From positions 16,400 to 80,399 of the forward strand of contig JBBQZU010000017.1 in the NCBI GenBank assembly GCA_038207425.1: 64,000 nucleotides of DNA, given 5' to 3'. Of this stretch, positions 1 through 8,775 are shown one piece after another. A program made the position numbers and the translations under genes. Numbering within the stretch: the stretch's first letter is position 1; each line of letters starts with the position of its first letter. Origin of the DNA: JBBQZU01 sp038207425 (GTDB lineage: Bacteria; Bacteroidota; Bacteroidia; Flavobacteriales_D; Cryomorphaceae). The notes beneath the pieces were generated by a model that made no database searches, was not told the DNA's origin, and saw nothing but the letters and a program-made list of their open reading frames with translations.

Positions 1-350
1 TGCTCTCCTTACAGGTTTCAGCTCAGAAATCCAGTAGTGGAGAAACAAACCCGGTTGAAGAACTGGAAGTTTATGTGCCAAATGCGTTCACCCCAAATTC
101 AGATGGGGTGAACGATGTGTGGAAAATCCATGTGTCAGGGCCCCAGCTCGAATCGTTTGCTGTGGTGGTCATAGACCGCGGTGGAAAGGAAGTTTTTTAC
201 TCTGAAGATCCTGCCGTGGTATGGTCAGGAAATACAAAAGGCGGAGAGTATATTTCGTCACCGAGCCTGTTTGTGTACTATATTAAGCTCAGAGTATTGG
301 GTGGCACTGAAGTAAAATCATACAGGGGCCATATAACCTTAGTGCGCTGA
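1..350 (+). CDS. gliding motility-associated (CHU_C, type B) C-terminal domain protein, 5' end outside window
   Basis: The open frame enters from the left edge (first full codon at position 3) and ends with TGA at 348-350. The visible ~115 residues hold a complete CHU_C domain: it opens with VPNAFTPNSDGVNDVW, continues with a VVVIDRGGKEVF strand, and closes with the typical GHITLVR end. In T9SS bacteria this domain directs secretion and surface attachment, usually together with a PorP/SprF-like partner. The residues just inside the window (LSLQVSAQ) look like the end of a signal peptide, so the protein might be very short: leader, a ~20-residue linker and the sorting domain only. That cannot be settled without the upstream sequence; they could equally be the inside of a large adhesin. 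Confidence 0.85.
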   Translation, partial: LSLQVSAQKSSSGETNPVEELEVYVPNAFTPNSDGVNDVWKIHVSGPQLESFAVVVIDRGGKEVFYSEDPAVVWSGNTKGGEYISSPSLFVYYIKLRVLGGTEVKSYRGHITLVR

Positions 351-389
351 ACAATTACACAGCGATTGTGATTTACCAATAAAGGTAAA

Positions 390-1049
390 TTAGCCTGCCA
401 GCGCGCTTTTGCTTAGGATGTTCATTATTTCACTTCGTCCTAATTTCTGCATTTGCACAGCGTTAAATTTGGCTGAAATATCATCGCAAATCTTCTTTAA
501 ATTATCTTCGCGATTGGCAATATTCTTCATAGCAATCGACATCGCATCCCGCACTATCGGCGGCGCATCTGAAATCTCTCCAGAAATGGATTTCAAATAG
601 TTTGCGAAAAATTCATCGCTAAGTTTATTTCTGTTCTTTGCTACTTCTGCCAGCGTGAAGTAGGCATAGCACCTAAAATCACCATCCTGACATTTCGCCC
701 ATGAATCAATAAAATGAACGGCATATTCAGAACGGGCAATAACATTCTGACAAAATTTTTCGGCAAAAGGAGATGGGTACAACTGATCTGCTCTTTTTTG
801 AAGTTCATCCTTTGTGTAGCTTTCAGGTTGGTCAATGTAAGTGGCTAGCGCCTTCATATCATGATTTGCATCTGAATAAAGTTCATCTGCCAAAGCCGCA
901 TCGCAGGGTAAATTCCGCGCCACTTCTTTTATTCGTGCGAAGCTTAGTCCAAAAGTTTCTTCTCCGTGGGTATCCAAAATTGTCCATCCTTTGTCAGAGA
1001 TTGTAAGGCTCTCATTTTTAAGTATATCACGAACATCTTCAACGGTCAT
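390..1049 (-). CDS. DNA alkylation repair (AlkD-like HEAT-repeat) protein
   Basis: This 219-residue, nearly all-helical protein reads like the AlkD/AlkC-type DNA alkylation repair family, which are HEAT-like superhelical glycosylases that remove N3- and N7-alkylpurines. Supporting patches are HFIDSWAKCQDGDFRCYAYF, which resembles the helix pair around the conserved tryptophan of the family, and DAPPIVRDAMSIAMKNIANR, similar to the late repeat that ends in an alanine-rich helix. Family members that repair DNA carry a conserved Asp/Arg pair; I could not place it with certainty, so a catalytically inactive relative is possible. Start is the first ATG; there is no signal peptide, so it is cytoplasmic. 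It lies downstream of the methyltransferase on the same strand with a 146-bp gap, so the two may be functionally linked, but this is only positional. Confidence 0.6.
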   Translation of the reverse strand: MTVEDVRDILKNESLTISDKGWTILDTHGEETFGLSFARIKEVARNLPCDAALADELYSDANHDMKALATYIDQPESYTKDELQKRADQLYPSPFAEKFCQNVIARSEYAVHFIDSWAKCQDGDFRCYAYFTLAEVAKNRNKLSDEFFANYLKSISGEISDAPPIVRDAMSIAMKNIANREDNLKKICDDISAKFNAVQMQKLGRSEIMNILSKSALAG

Positions 1050-1169
1050 AGGCGATTCTTAAAGGTTTAATGCGAAATCAAAGTTAAGCCTAAGTATGCT
1101 TTGTATTACCGATGGCTGCATATTAGATATCCACAGTGCTTGTGTAATAGTATAAGTAAGAAGATTGAT

Positions 1170-1181
1170 AGTTGTACAACT
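1170..1181. repeat. perfect 12-bp palindrome AGTTGTACAACT upstream of the AlkD-like gene
   Basis: A perfect dyad lies in the 146-bp gap between the methyltransferase stop (1196) and the AlkD-like start (1049), 121 bp upstream of that start. It could be an operator for a dimeric regulator. No second copy was seen nearby, so it may be chance. Confidence 0.3.
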
Positions 1182-1195
1182 GACGGCAAATGGAC

Positions 1196-2614
1196 TCATG
1201 GCTTCCTGAAGCACAGGCAATACTGGTGAAATGTGTTGCTCACAAATGTGTTTCCATAGCCGTAAGGCGCTATTGATAAATCATCTTGGCACCAGAAGAC
1301 TTCGGGCATCAATACAAAATCTTTTTGCAGCATTGCGGCTAAATCCCAAGCAAAAGGGTAATTGCGCCCTTTCTTCTTGATGTTTTTTACGACGATGATA
1401 AAGTGACCGCCCGACTTCAGAATTCTGGAGAGCGAATGGTAAATTTTCACAAGTTCATTCACAAATTCCTGATAATCTGCTACGTTACCCAAGTCTTTCT
1501 CGTCGTCAGAATAATTGGTCTGTAAGCCATGTTGAATTCTTTTAGCTTGGTTTTCAGCTCCTTTCATATTGAGTATATCCCAATAGGGCGGTGAAGTGAT
1601 TATTAAATCCTGCAGGGGAAAGCCATATGTGCCTGCTTTTCTGGCATCACCTCTTATAATATCGAATGAAGGCATTTCAGAAACGGGAAACTCACATCCG
1701 GTGGCTGATGCTTCAAAAAGATATGCCAGGCAGCGCTCACGGGCAATATCTGTGAAATAGGAAGAGAGCTCAACACCAAAGCCATTTCTTCCGAGTTTCA
1801 GGGCTGCCACTTGCGCACTTCCTGTTCCCGACATGGGATCGAAAACATTCTCGCCGGGCTTCGTGAAGGTTTTAATAAATATTTCTGCCAAATCTTCAGG
1901 GAACTTAGCCGGGTGCACTATTTCGTTTTTCTTGCGGCGTTGCGGCTTTAATATAAACCAGGATGGAGGGATGTGCTCCGCATGAATGCCCATAGCATGG
2001 TGCTCATTATTGTCATAATAATTGCGGGCAGGGATTTGATAAATACCTGAGTTTTCATCCTTCCGGAAATGAAGTACATAAAAATGGCTTCCAGTAGGAT
2101 GGTAGTAGTTATTTCCTGAATGGTGCGCGTAATCGAGCCCTGCAATCTTTTCGTCTTTCAGCGAAAGCAATTGCCCGATGCCGCAGGCCAGGTCCCACGC
2201 CCAGGGATAGTATGCGCCACCAATCTGAATGTTTGAAATGGCTAGTGCTAAAAATCTCCGGTGCAGAATATTTGCCGAAAGGACTGCAACGAGATCCAGA
2301 ATATTCTTGCTGTACGCCGGCCACTCTGAAGGCGAAATTTCCGCAATCTCAATTCTTAGGTCAAGCAGAGCAAACTGGCATTGCACATTAGGATCTTGAG
2401 TTGCCGAAAAACCAAGCTCGGCGATACATTTCACAGCTATCTTATAATCCGGGCCGTAGTAGAATACCGGAATATCACTTTCTTCCTTGAGTGTAAAGAA
2501 GCGCATATTGCCTCGAATCCAGCTTTCCGCATCGGTATATCTGAACCAGGATTTCTGAAAAGGAAGCCATTCTTTGGAACTTAATCTGTTGAATCGGTTG
2601 ATGCCTGCAGCCAT
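1196..2614 (-). CDS. site-specific DNA methyltransferase (N4-cytosine/N6-adenine class), orphan, with internal half-duplication
   Basis: This 472-residue protein should transfer a methyl group from S-adenosylmethionine to an exocyclic amino group in DNA. The SAM-binding motif I is DPMSGTGS at residues 259-266, preceded by a motif X-like FPEDLAEIFIKTF helix. Catalytic motif IV is TSPPYW at 340-345, the form most often seen in N4-cytosine enzymes. SGGHFIIVVKN near 401-411 fits the following core strand. The N-terminal 230 residues contain a second, degenerate copy of the C-terminal segment: YPWAWDLA (136-143) followed by FYVLHFRK mirrors YPFAWDLA (419-426) followed by YCLCFRK, but the copy has no SPPY motif. 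No restriction endonuclease gene is adjacent, so it looks like an orphan (regulatory or anti-restriction) enzyme. The first ATG at 2614 gives a sensible start. Confidence 0.85.
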   Translation of the reverse strand: MAAGINRFNRLSSKEWLPFQKSWFRYTDAESWIRGNMRFFTLKEESDIPVFYYGPDYKIAVKCIAELGFSATQDPNVQCQFALLDLRIEIAEISPSEWPAYSKNILDLVAVLSANILHRRFLALAISNIQIGGAYYPWAWDLACGIGQLLSLKDEKIAGLDYAHHSGNNYYHPTGSHFYVLHFRKDENSGIYQIPARNYYDNNEHHAMGIHAEHIPPSWFILKPQRRKKNEIVHPAKFPEDLAEIFIKTFTKPGENVFDPMSGTGSAQVAALKLGRNGFGVELSSYFTDIARERCLAYLFEASATGCEFPVSEMPSFDIIRGDARKAGTYGFPLQDLIITSPPYWDILNMKGAENQAKRIQHGLQTNYSDDEKDLGNVADYQEFVNELVKIYHSLSRILKSGGHFIIVVKNIKKKGRNYPFAWDLAAMLQKDFVLMPEVFWCQDDLSIAPYGYGNTFVSNTFHQYCLCFRKP

Positions 2615-2691
2615 AGTTGCACAAATGTAAAATTATGATGGCAATCGCGAAGATTGATTCACATGGTTGCACCCGCTTGGGGTACCATCAT

Positions 2692-4140
2692 TTACTTGAT
2701 CTGAAGGTCTTCAAGTCTGCTAATGATATCAGGTATCTGCTCAACACCAATATCCTTGGCCTTGATTATTTTGTTGGCATCGAGCAAAATTATCTTAGGT
2801 GTTGAAAAAACATCGAATGCCTCATGGTACTTCAGGCTCTGGTAGGTAGTTTTACCTGACGTGATCAGAGTGGTAGCATAATCAGCGTCTTTATATGCAT
2901 CCGGCGGTATACTCACATTGTAGAAACTCATCTTATTATCTCTGATGAATTTATTCCATTTCTTACCATTATCGGCGCTTACAGCATATATGGCCAGGTC
3001 GCCTTTGTATCTTTGGAACATCTCCACAAGTTTGGGGGTTTCCTTTTTACAATGCCCGCAATCAGGATCGTAGAAATAGAGCAGCGTATACTTGTTTTTA
3101 ATATCGCGGTGTGTGCTGATCCAATTGCCAGCAGTATCGGCAAGTGTGAGCTCAGGAGCACGCATTCCTATTAAGGTAAAGCGCTTGCTGTTTGCTTTCT
3201 CGCGAATGCTTTTCAGCTTTTCTTCATCCATCCAGAAGGCATCATCACCTTTGTAAAAATTGTCGACCATGTAAACGAATACCTTGTCCATACCCATGAT
3301 TTTTGATGTCTCAAAATTATAGGTGGTATAATGAACGGTGTATTTGTACACTTCTGATCCTTTCGGTAGTTTTACTGATAGCCGCCTGAAATTTTGAACG
3401 ATAGAGTCAGGATCCTGAATTAGGGTTTTATTAAGGAAATTAACCAGTTTGGTGTGAAAAATCGGCGTATTCACTACGCGGTCGTCACTTAAATCTATAT
3501 TATCAAAATAGTGCTGTTTGTAGTACTGGTATGCTTTATCGCGGTCGGCATGGAGTTCTGACGGAGGTTCTATGTCCACCGACATTTTTATTTCCTTTAC
3601 AGAAAAAAGGTTGGCATACTTCACAAAAAGGTCATTCTGAGAAGCAGCTACTTCTACGTTCAGTTCATTATAGCGCGTTTTCAGACGCGATGTAATTTCT
3701 GGTTTGCCATCATTCTCTTCGAGTTCTTTTATGAGCTGATCTCTTTCAATTCTTTTTGCCGAAAGGAACCGCATATAGTCAAACATTACTCTGTTGTTCT
3801 CTGATTTGATAACTTTCATGTTCATCACCAAATCCACAGTGTCGGTTTCCATCTTAATGTCTTCACCGTCGGCTATGATTATTTCGAAATACTTTGGTCC
3901 GGGCAATACCACGGCAAACTTTCCTTCTTTCTTCTTTTCCACCCGCTTGAAACTGAAGTTGCCATTTTTATCAGCCTTTGCAGTGTCGGCATAGTATAGC
4001 CTTTCACCATAGTAATTGGCCAGGTATACTGTCGTGTCCTTTACTCCATTGATATGAAAATGGTATGGATTTGTTTTTTGTGCAGTAGCAGCAATACTGA
4101 CAATGAATGCCAGAATGATCAGAATCGTTCTTTGGGTCAT
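2692..4140 (-). CDS. secreted TlpA/thioredoxin-like disulfide protein with N-terminal DUF4369-like domain
   Basis: This 482-residue protein starts with a clean signal peptide (hydrophobic core ILIILAFIVSIAAT, then AQ). Residues ~25-110 look like the DUF4369 beta domain common in Bacteroidota thiol proteins (GVKDTTVYLANYYGERLYY, DKNGNFSFK). The middle is a helical DUF5106-like region. The C-terminal ~150 residues are a thioredoxin fold of the TlpA/ResA type with redox motif D-C361-G-H-C364-K after YTLLYFYDP and a cis-proline region STPKIILLD. Periplasmic proteins of this type reduce or oxidise protein disulfides, for example in cytochrome c maturation. It follows release factor 3 on the same strand after a 49-bp gap, so co-transcription is possible. 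Confidence 0.88.
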   Translation of the reverse strand: MTQRTILIILAFIVSIAATAQKTNPYHFHINGVKDTTVYLANYYGERLYYADTAKADKNGNFSFKRVEKKKEGKFAVVLPGPKYFEIIIADGEDIKMETDTVDLVMNMKVIKSENNRVMFDYMRFLSAKRIERDQLIKELEENDGKPEITSRLKTRYNELNVEVAASQNDLFVKYANLFSVKEIKMSVDIEPPSELHADRDKAYQYYKQHYFDNIDLSDDRVVNTPIFHTKLVNFLNKTLIQDPDSIVQNFRRLSVKLPKGSEVYKYTVHYTTYNFETSKIMGMDKVFVYMVDNFYKGDDAFWMDEEKLKSIREKANSKRFTLIGMRAPELTLADTAGNWISTHRDIKNKYTLLYFYDPDCGHCKKETPKLVEMFQRYKGDLAIYAVSADNGKKWNKFIRDNKMSFYNVSIPPDAYKDADYATTLITSGKTTYQSLKYHEAFDVFSTPKIILLDANKIIKAKDIGVEQIPDIISRLEDLQIK

Positions 4141-4189
4141 AGTGTATTTTTGTGGTGAACGTTTTGCAAATGTCGTGCTAAAGTGCGTT

Positions 4190-5791
4190 TCATCGGTAGG
4201 CTACTTCAGTTTTAAATTCACTGGTTGTGTGGAAAGTGATTTCGGGAAAATTTTGGCGTTCCAGATTCAATATCCACGCACTAGGGGCCAAAAACACCCA
4301 GTTCTCATCCTTGTCTTTAACTATCTGACTTGCTTTTATCCGCAGGAATTCGTTCATTTTTGCACTATCGCTGCTTGTAAGCCAGCAGGCCTTGTAAAAA
4401 TTGAGTGGCCTGAATGCGCATTTGGCGCCGTATTCGTGCTCCAGACGGTACTGAATTACATCAAATTGAAGTTCACCAACCGTTCCTATTATCTTTTTGT
4501 TGCCCATATCCTGAATGAATAGCTGCGCTACTCCTTCATCAGTTAGCTGTCTGATTCCCTTTTCAAGCTGCTTTGTTTTCAGCGGATCCCTGTTTTCCAA
4601 CTCTTTGAAAATCTCTGGCGAGAAACTGGGAATTCCTTTGAAGTTCATCACTTCGCCTTCGGTAAGGGTATCACCAATTTTGAAATTACCCGTATCGTAA
4701 AGGCCTACCACGTCGCCAGGATAGGCTTCATCAATCACAGTTTTTTCCTGAGCCATAAAGCTCGAAGGATTGGAGAATTTAATGTTCTTGTCATGCCGCA
4801 CGTGGTGATAAAACTGATTTCTCTCAAATTTGCCGGAGCATATGCGTAAAAATGCAATTCTGTCGCGGTGTTTAGGATCCAAGTTGGCGTGTATTTTAAA
4901 AACAAATCCGCTAAACTTATTTTCAAAAGGATCTACCTGCCTTATATCAGTAGAGCGGGGTAGAGGTATTGGGGCTATGTCTATAAATGTTTCGAGTAGC
5001 TCTTTAACTCCAAAATTATTGAGCGCACTACCAAAAAATACCGGTGCAAGCGCCGCGTCCATGTATTTTTCCCTGTCAAAAGGCCCATACACGCCTTCCA
5101 CCATTTCAACTTCATCGCGCAAGGTGTCTGCCGGCCCTTTGCCGATTATCTTGTCTATGGTTTTATCTTTGAGATCGTTAATTTCAATGCTGTCACTCTC
5201 GCGTTTGGTTTTATTTGCTTCAAAAAGCCTAAGGGTTTTATCGTACAGATTATAAACTCCCTGAAAAGTAGCACCTATACCAATAGGCCAGCTTAACGGT
5301 CGGGTCTTGATTGAAAGTTTTTCTTCCAACTCATCGAGCAGGTCAAAAGGCTCTTTGCCTTCACGGTCCATCTTATTTACAAAGATGATAACTGGAGTAT
5401 TGCGCATTCTACATACTTCCATAAGCCGCTCAGTCTGCTCTTCGACTCCTTTTACACAGTCTATTACAAGTATTACGCTGTCCACTGCAGTGAGCGTGCG
5501 ATAGGTGTCTTCAGCGAAATCTTTGTGACCCGGCGTGTCAAGTATATTCACCTGGGTGCCATGATAGTTAAAGCCCATTACCGAAGTAGCAACAGAAATT
5601 CCACGCTGGCGCTCAATCTCCATAAAGTCGCTTGTGGCTGTTTTTTTGATTTTATTCGACTTTACCGCACCGGCAGTCTGAATTGCGCCACCGTATAGCA
5701 GAAACTTTTCTGTAAGGGTTGTCTTACCAGCATCCGGGTGACTTATAATTGCGAATGTTTTGCGGCTGTTGATTGCTTCTTTTAAAGTCAT
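4190..5791 (-). CDS. prfC: peptide chain release factor 3
   Basis: A translational GTPase that removes RF1/RF2 from the ribosome after peptide release. The G domain is complete: P-loop SHPDAGKTT near the N-terminus, switch region RGISVATSVMGF, DTPGHKDF for G3 and NKMD for G4. It is followed by the beta-barrel domain II and the RF3-specific C-terminal region (VGELQFDVIQYRLEHEYG), which separates it from EF-G and LepA. I chose the ATG at 5791 because MTLKEAINSRKTFAI lines up with typical RF3 N-termini; an ATG seven codons upstream (5812) would also work. The resulting 533 residues match the family length. Single cytoplasmic gene, followed by the TlpA-like gene. Confidence 0.96.
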   Translation of the reverse strand: MTLKEAINSRKTFAIISHPDAGKTTLTEKFLLYGGAIQTAGAVKSNKIKKTATSDFMEIERQRGISVATSVMGFNYHGTQVNILDTPGHKDFAEDTYRTLTAVDSVILVIDCVKGVEEQTERLMEVCRMRNTPVIIFVNKMDREGKEPFDLLDELEEKLSIKTRPLSWPIGIGATFQGVYNLYDKTLRLFEANKTKRESDSIEINDLKDKTIDKIIGKGPADTLRDEVEMVEGVYGPFDREKYMDAALAPVFFGSALNNFGVKELLETFIDIAPIPLPRSTDIRQVDPFENKFSGFVFKIHANLDPKHRDRIAFLRICSGKFERNQFYHHVRHDKNIKFSNPSSFMAQEKTVIDEAYPGDVVGLYDTGNFKIGDTLTEGEVMNFKGIPSFSPEIFKELENRDPLKTKQLEKGIRQLTDEGVAQLFIQDMGNKKIIGTVGELQFDVIQYRLEHEYGAKCAFRPLNFYKACWLTSSDSAKMNEFLRIKASQIVKDKDENWVFLAPSAWILNLERQNFPEITFHTTSEFKTEVAYR

Positions 5792-5914
5792 TGATCTAAT
5801 TTCGGGGTGCAAATTTATACATTCCTGCGCTATTGAGTTTCACACGCTACTTGGCATTTCAAGCCCACGCAATATTTTGGGTGTTGGATGAACTTTATGT
5901 TGGCTGAAGGGGTT

Positions 5915-5922
5915 TATATTTG
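5915..5922 (+). promoter_or_regulatory. candidate Bacteroidota -7 element TATATTTG for the sugar dehydrogenase gene
   Basis: TATATTTG matches the TAnnTTTG -7 consensus of Bacteroidota primary promoters exactly and lies 37 bp before the ATG at 5960. The region about 17 bp upstream has only a weak -33 match (TTTA). Confidence 0.4.
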
Positions 5923-5959
5923 CCCAATATTATTTCATGCTCACGATAAATAAACTTAA

Positions 5960-7609
5960 ATGAAGAAATTCTACATGTTCATGCTCTTTGCAGGTGTTGG
6001 TTTTTATTTCAATCCTGCATTTTCTCAGGAAGCTTCGTCCGAAGGGATTAATATTCTTTGGAGTTCATTCGCTTCAGGTTATACAAGACCCTGTGACATG
6101 CGCAGCATCGGCGATGACAGAATTTTTGTGGTAGAACAAACAGGTCGAATCAAAATATTGCACACTGATGGCACCCAAAATTTAACCCCATTCCTAAACA
6201 TTTCAGACAGGGTAGATGCAAATGACTCTGAGAAAGGACTTCTTGGACTGGCATTTCCACCCAATTATGCTGAAACAGGATACTTTTTTGTGAACTACAC
6301 CCGAACTGAATCTGGTGTTTTATACACACAGATATCAAGGTTTAGCAGAGACCCTGAAAACCCTGATTTGGCGCTAGCCGATAGTGAACTTTTGCTCTTG
6401 AACTATGTGCAGGATTTCAGCAATCACAATGGAGGTCAAATAGAATTTGGTCCTTTGGATGGCTACTTATATATTGGCTCAGGTGATGGTGGAAGTGGCG
6501 GAGACCCAAACAACAGGGCACAGAATGTGAATAGCTTTCTCGGTAAAATGCTTCGCATTGATATCAATACTGAACCATACGCCATACCTGATGACAATCC
6601 TTTTGTGGGAGCTAATGGACTTGACGAAATCTGGTCATATGGTTTGCGAAATCCTTGGAAATTTGCCTTTGACAGCCAAACGGGCGATCTGTATATAGGC
6701 GATGTGGGCCAGTCGAACCGTGAAGAAGTAAATTTTGAACCCGCTGGTACAGCAGGAGGTACCAATTATGGCTGGAGGTGCTTTGAAGGTACCGCTCCGT
6801 ATAATACCCAAAATTGCCAGGGGCCGTTATCATATCAGGCACCGGTATTTGATTACGCTTGGGGAAATGGTCCTAATGGTTTCAGATGTTCGGTAACCGG
6901 AGGTAGGATATACAGAGGAGAAATATTTACCAATCTTGTTGGTAAGTACATTTTTGCTGATTATTGTTCTAATGAGTATTGGGTTACGTGGCAGGAAAAT
7001 GGTGATTGGAATATGGTCAATAAGGGAGGCTTCACATCAGGCTCAGTGGCTTTTGGTGAAGATAGTCAAGGAGGTCTTTACGTTATTCGCGGAAGCAATG
7101 GGACCATTTTCAAACTCACTGAGCAATGCTCTTTGCTCGGAGCGGAAATTACCCAGAGCAATGATTACGAACTGAGCGTTTCTGTAGTAGGAGCTGAGAG
7201 CTATACGTGGTTCTTGAATGGTTCAGAATTAACTTCAGGACAATCAAGTATTACAGCTACCCAAAACGGTAATTATACAGTGGTAGTAGAAACCACCGGT
7301 GGTTGCACCCTTACTTCAGCCGGCTTAGAAGTGATAGGCCTCAGTGTTTCTGACCACCCGGGAGTTGAAGAGTTTATCATTTATCCGAATCCGTCAGAAG
7401 GGCTTTTTCGCATCAGGGCTGATATTTCAAATACACTTAGAAATATAAAAGTTTCTGTTTATACTGCTGATGGAAGAATATTGAGTTCAGAAGTCTTAAA
7501 TTCTACTGAAAAGGAACTGGATATCAGCCGTTTGCCTGCAGGTGTATATTTTATTATGCTTACATCCGAAAATGCTCCTTTGGCTCAGCGCCGGTTGATA
7601 AAGCATTGA
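5960..7609 (+). CDS. PQQ-type soluble sugar dehydrogenase with T9SS type A sorting domain
   Basis: A 549-residue secreted protein. After a signal peptide (ends AFSQ) come ~370 residues of a six-bladed propeller of the glucose/sorbosone dehydrogenase family, which oxidise aldoses using pyrroloquinoline quinone. Family marks are FVVEQTGRIKIL, GLLGLAFPPNY, catalytic-histidine motif H156-N-G-G-Q, calcium/PQQ region GSGDGGSGGDPNNRAQN, LGKMLRIDIN and SYGLRNPWKF. Residues ~390-460 form a short Ig-like linker (SYTWFLNGSEL). The C-terminus from IYPNPSEG to RRLIKH is a T9SS type A sorting domain, so the enzyme should be exported across the outer membrane and attached or released there. Transcribed alone; the next gene is convergent. 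Confidence 0.92.
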   Translation: MKKFYMFMLFAGVGFYFNPAFSQEASSEGINILWSSFASGYTRPCDMRSIGDDRIFVVEQTGRIKILHTDGTQNLTPFLNISDRVDANDSEKGLLGLAFPPNYAETGYFFVNYTRTESGVLYTQISRFSRDPENPDLALADSELLLLNYVQDFSNHNGGQIEFGPLDGYLYIGSGDGGSGGDPNNRAQNVNSFLGKMLRIDINTEPYAIPDDNPFVGANGLDEIWSYGLRNPWKFAFDSQTGDLYIGDVGQSNREEVNFEPAGTAGGTNYGWRCFEGTAPYNTQNCQGPLSYQAPVFDYAWGNGPNGFRCSVTGGRIYRGEIFTNLVGKYIFADYCSNEYWVTWQENGDWNMVNKGGFTSGSVAFGEDSQGGLYVIRGSNGTIFKLTEQCSLLGAEITQSNDYELSVSVVGAESYTWFLNGSELTSGQSSITATQNGNYTVVVETTGGCTLTSAGLEVIGLSVSDHPGVEEFIIYPNPSEGLFRIRADISNTLRNIKVSVYTADGRILSSEVLNSTEKELDISRLPAGVYFIMLTSENAPLAQRRLIKH

Positions 7610-7621
7610 CCTTTAGGTAAA

Positions 7622-8368
7622 TTATCGCGTCACTACTAATTTGTTGGTTACTGACCCGGTGTTGCATGCAGATATGATGAGGTACATACCAGGGGCAAGC
7701 GTCTCAGCAGCTTGATTGTGCAATGCTTCGCTTATACAGCAGGATTGCGAAAATAGAACCCTTCCCCTCATATCGCAAATGATGCTTCTGTTCAAATTGT
7801 CATGAACAGCACTTTCGAGCGTGGAAGAGCCGATGATGTTTGTTTGAGTTGAAATCAAGAAATAATCTGTGTCATATAATTCCTTCCAAAGCAAATACCG
7901 CTCTGACGTTCCATGGTAATCAATAAACTCGTAACGGCGTACTTCGCAGTCAACGCCTTTTTCAGGAAAATGAATATACGCTACCTGTTTTGCGATGCGT
8001 ATATTCTCCAGAATAGAATCAGCAAATATAGTTGTGAGTATTTCAAAAGAGGCGCCTTCTATCTTTCCATTTCCTGTGTAGGTCGATACGCAACTTTTGC
8101 CAAACTTGCCAAAATGCTGCATTTCCGAAAGCCCACGTTCACCAGCTTCTATCTCCAAACTAAATTGAAGCACATTCCTGCCTGCCATTCCCGAAATAAT
8201 TGAAATCCAATTGTATGACATGTCAGAGCCGACTTTGTGAATATGGGCAAAGGGTTCGACTTGTGTTATTTCTTCGTTGACGTACCTTTCGGCAAATGAA
8301 TCTCGGCTTGGCTGCCCAATTGATTGCACACATAGAATACCAAAAGTAATAACAAGCAATTTGTTCAT
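7622..8368 (-). CDS. secreted protein of unknown function with T9SS sorting-domain-like C-terminus
   Basis: This 248-residue protein begins with a typical Bacteroidota leader (MNKLLVITFGILCVQSIGQ); I chose this ATG at 8368 over one 18 codons upstream because the latter would bury the leader behind a charged stretch. The body (~residues 25-180) shows beta-rich segments and no family I recognise; SYNWISIISGMAGRNVLQFS and a sentence-like stretch about 'YEFIDYHGTSERYLLWKEL' suggest a small secreted beta protein. The C-terminal 65 residues have the rhythm of a type A sorting domain (IICDMRGRVLFS, then LAPGMYLIISA and KLVVTR at the end), although the usual YPNP opener is missing. It ends 12 bp from the convergent sugar dehydrogenase gene. 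Confidence 0.7.
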   Translation of the reverse strand: MNKLLVITFGILCVQSIGQPSRDSFAERYVNEEITQVEPFAHIHKVGSDMSYNWISIISGMAGRNVLQFSLEIEAGERGLSEMQHFGKFGKSCVSTYTGNGKIEGASFEILTTIFADSILENIRIAKQVAYIHFPEKGVDCEVRRYEFIDYHGTSERYLLWKELYDTDYFLISTQTNIIGSSTLESAVHDNLNRSIICDMRGRVLFSQSCCISEALHNQAAETLAPGMYLIISACNTGSVTNKLVVTR

Positions 8369-8775
8369 CTCAATTTTAGTTTCCCTAGCCCGGGAAGCAA
8401 CGCTCCAAAGGCAGAGCAGCACTGCAAAGACGATCTATATGTAGCGGGGCTGCTTTGGAAAATGGTTTTTAACAAATGGGAGAGTTTCCCTGGACTCAAA
8501 TTATAGCTGTGCAGTAGAACGTTGGCATCTATAAGAAGGTTTTCAACGTCAAGAGAAGCATTTACATCCTTAAAATTTTTAAAACAATGAGCCTTGTTGT
8601 GTTGAAAACTAAGACTGACCTACCACCGCCGGAGAATATGAATAATACATATTTGGGCCTGTTAACTTGGAATCCTAAAGAGCCCGTGCGCACGAATTTT
8701 ATATGTATGATTCGCAACTACGCGGGAAATCATTATTTTCACCAAATTATTTTCACTGAACTAGCGCATTTTTCT
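8369..8775. other. 407-bp divergent intergenic region
   Basis: This gap separates two divergently read secreted-protein genes. No convincing gene was found. The + frame is open back to 8587, but the extra 63 residues upstream of 8776 have no leader character. An imperfect inverted repeat (CCAAAGGCAGAGCAGC near 8404-8419 against GCTGCTTTGG near 8447-8457) could form a hairpin. A weak -7-like TGCCTTTG for the minus-strand gene lies inside that left arm. Confidence 0.5.

Noticed and set aside
1196..2614. Restriction-modification system
   Set aside because: No endonuclease-like gene lies on either side; the neighbours are an AlkD-like protein and a thioredoxin.
4103..4522. 139-residue open frame opposite the prfC 3' end and the TlpA-like gene start
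   Set aside because: It is antisense to two well-supported genes and has no recognisable domain; a shadow of their codon usage.
4830..5255. 141-residue open frame antisense to prfC
   Set aside because: Serine/leucine-rich composition typical of reverse-complement shadows; prfC is certain.
8404..8457. Inverted repeat upstream of the minus-strand gene at 8368 as a terminator or riboswitch
   Set aside because: The arms match imperfectly, there is no T-run, and no conserved riboswitch core is visible; reported only as a note in the intergenic entry.
8587..8775. A longer start for the PKD adhesin, 63 codons upstream
   Set aside because: The extra residues have no leader character, while the ATG at 8776 opens directly into a signal peptide.
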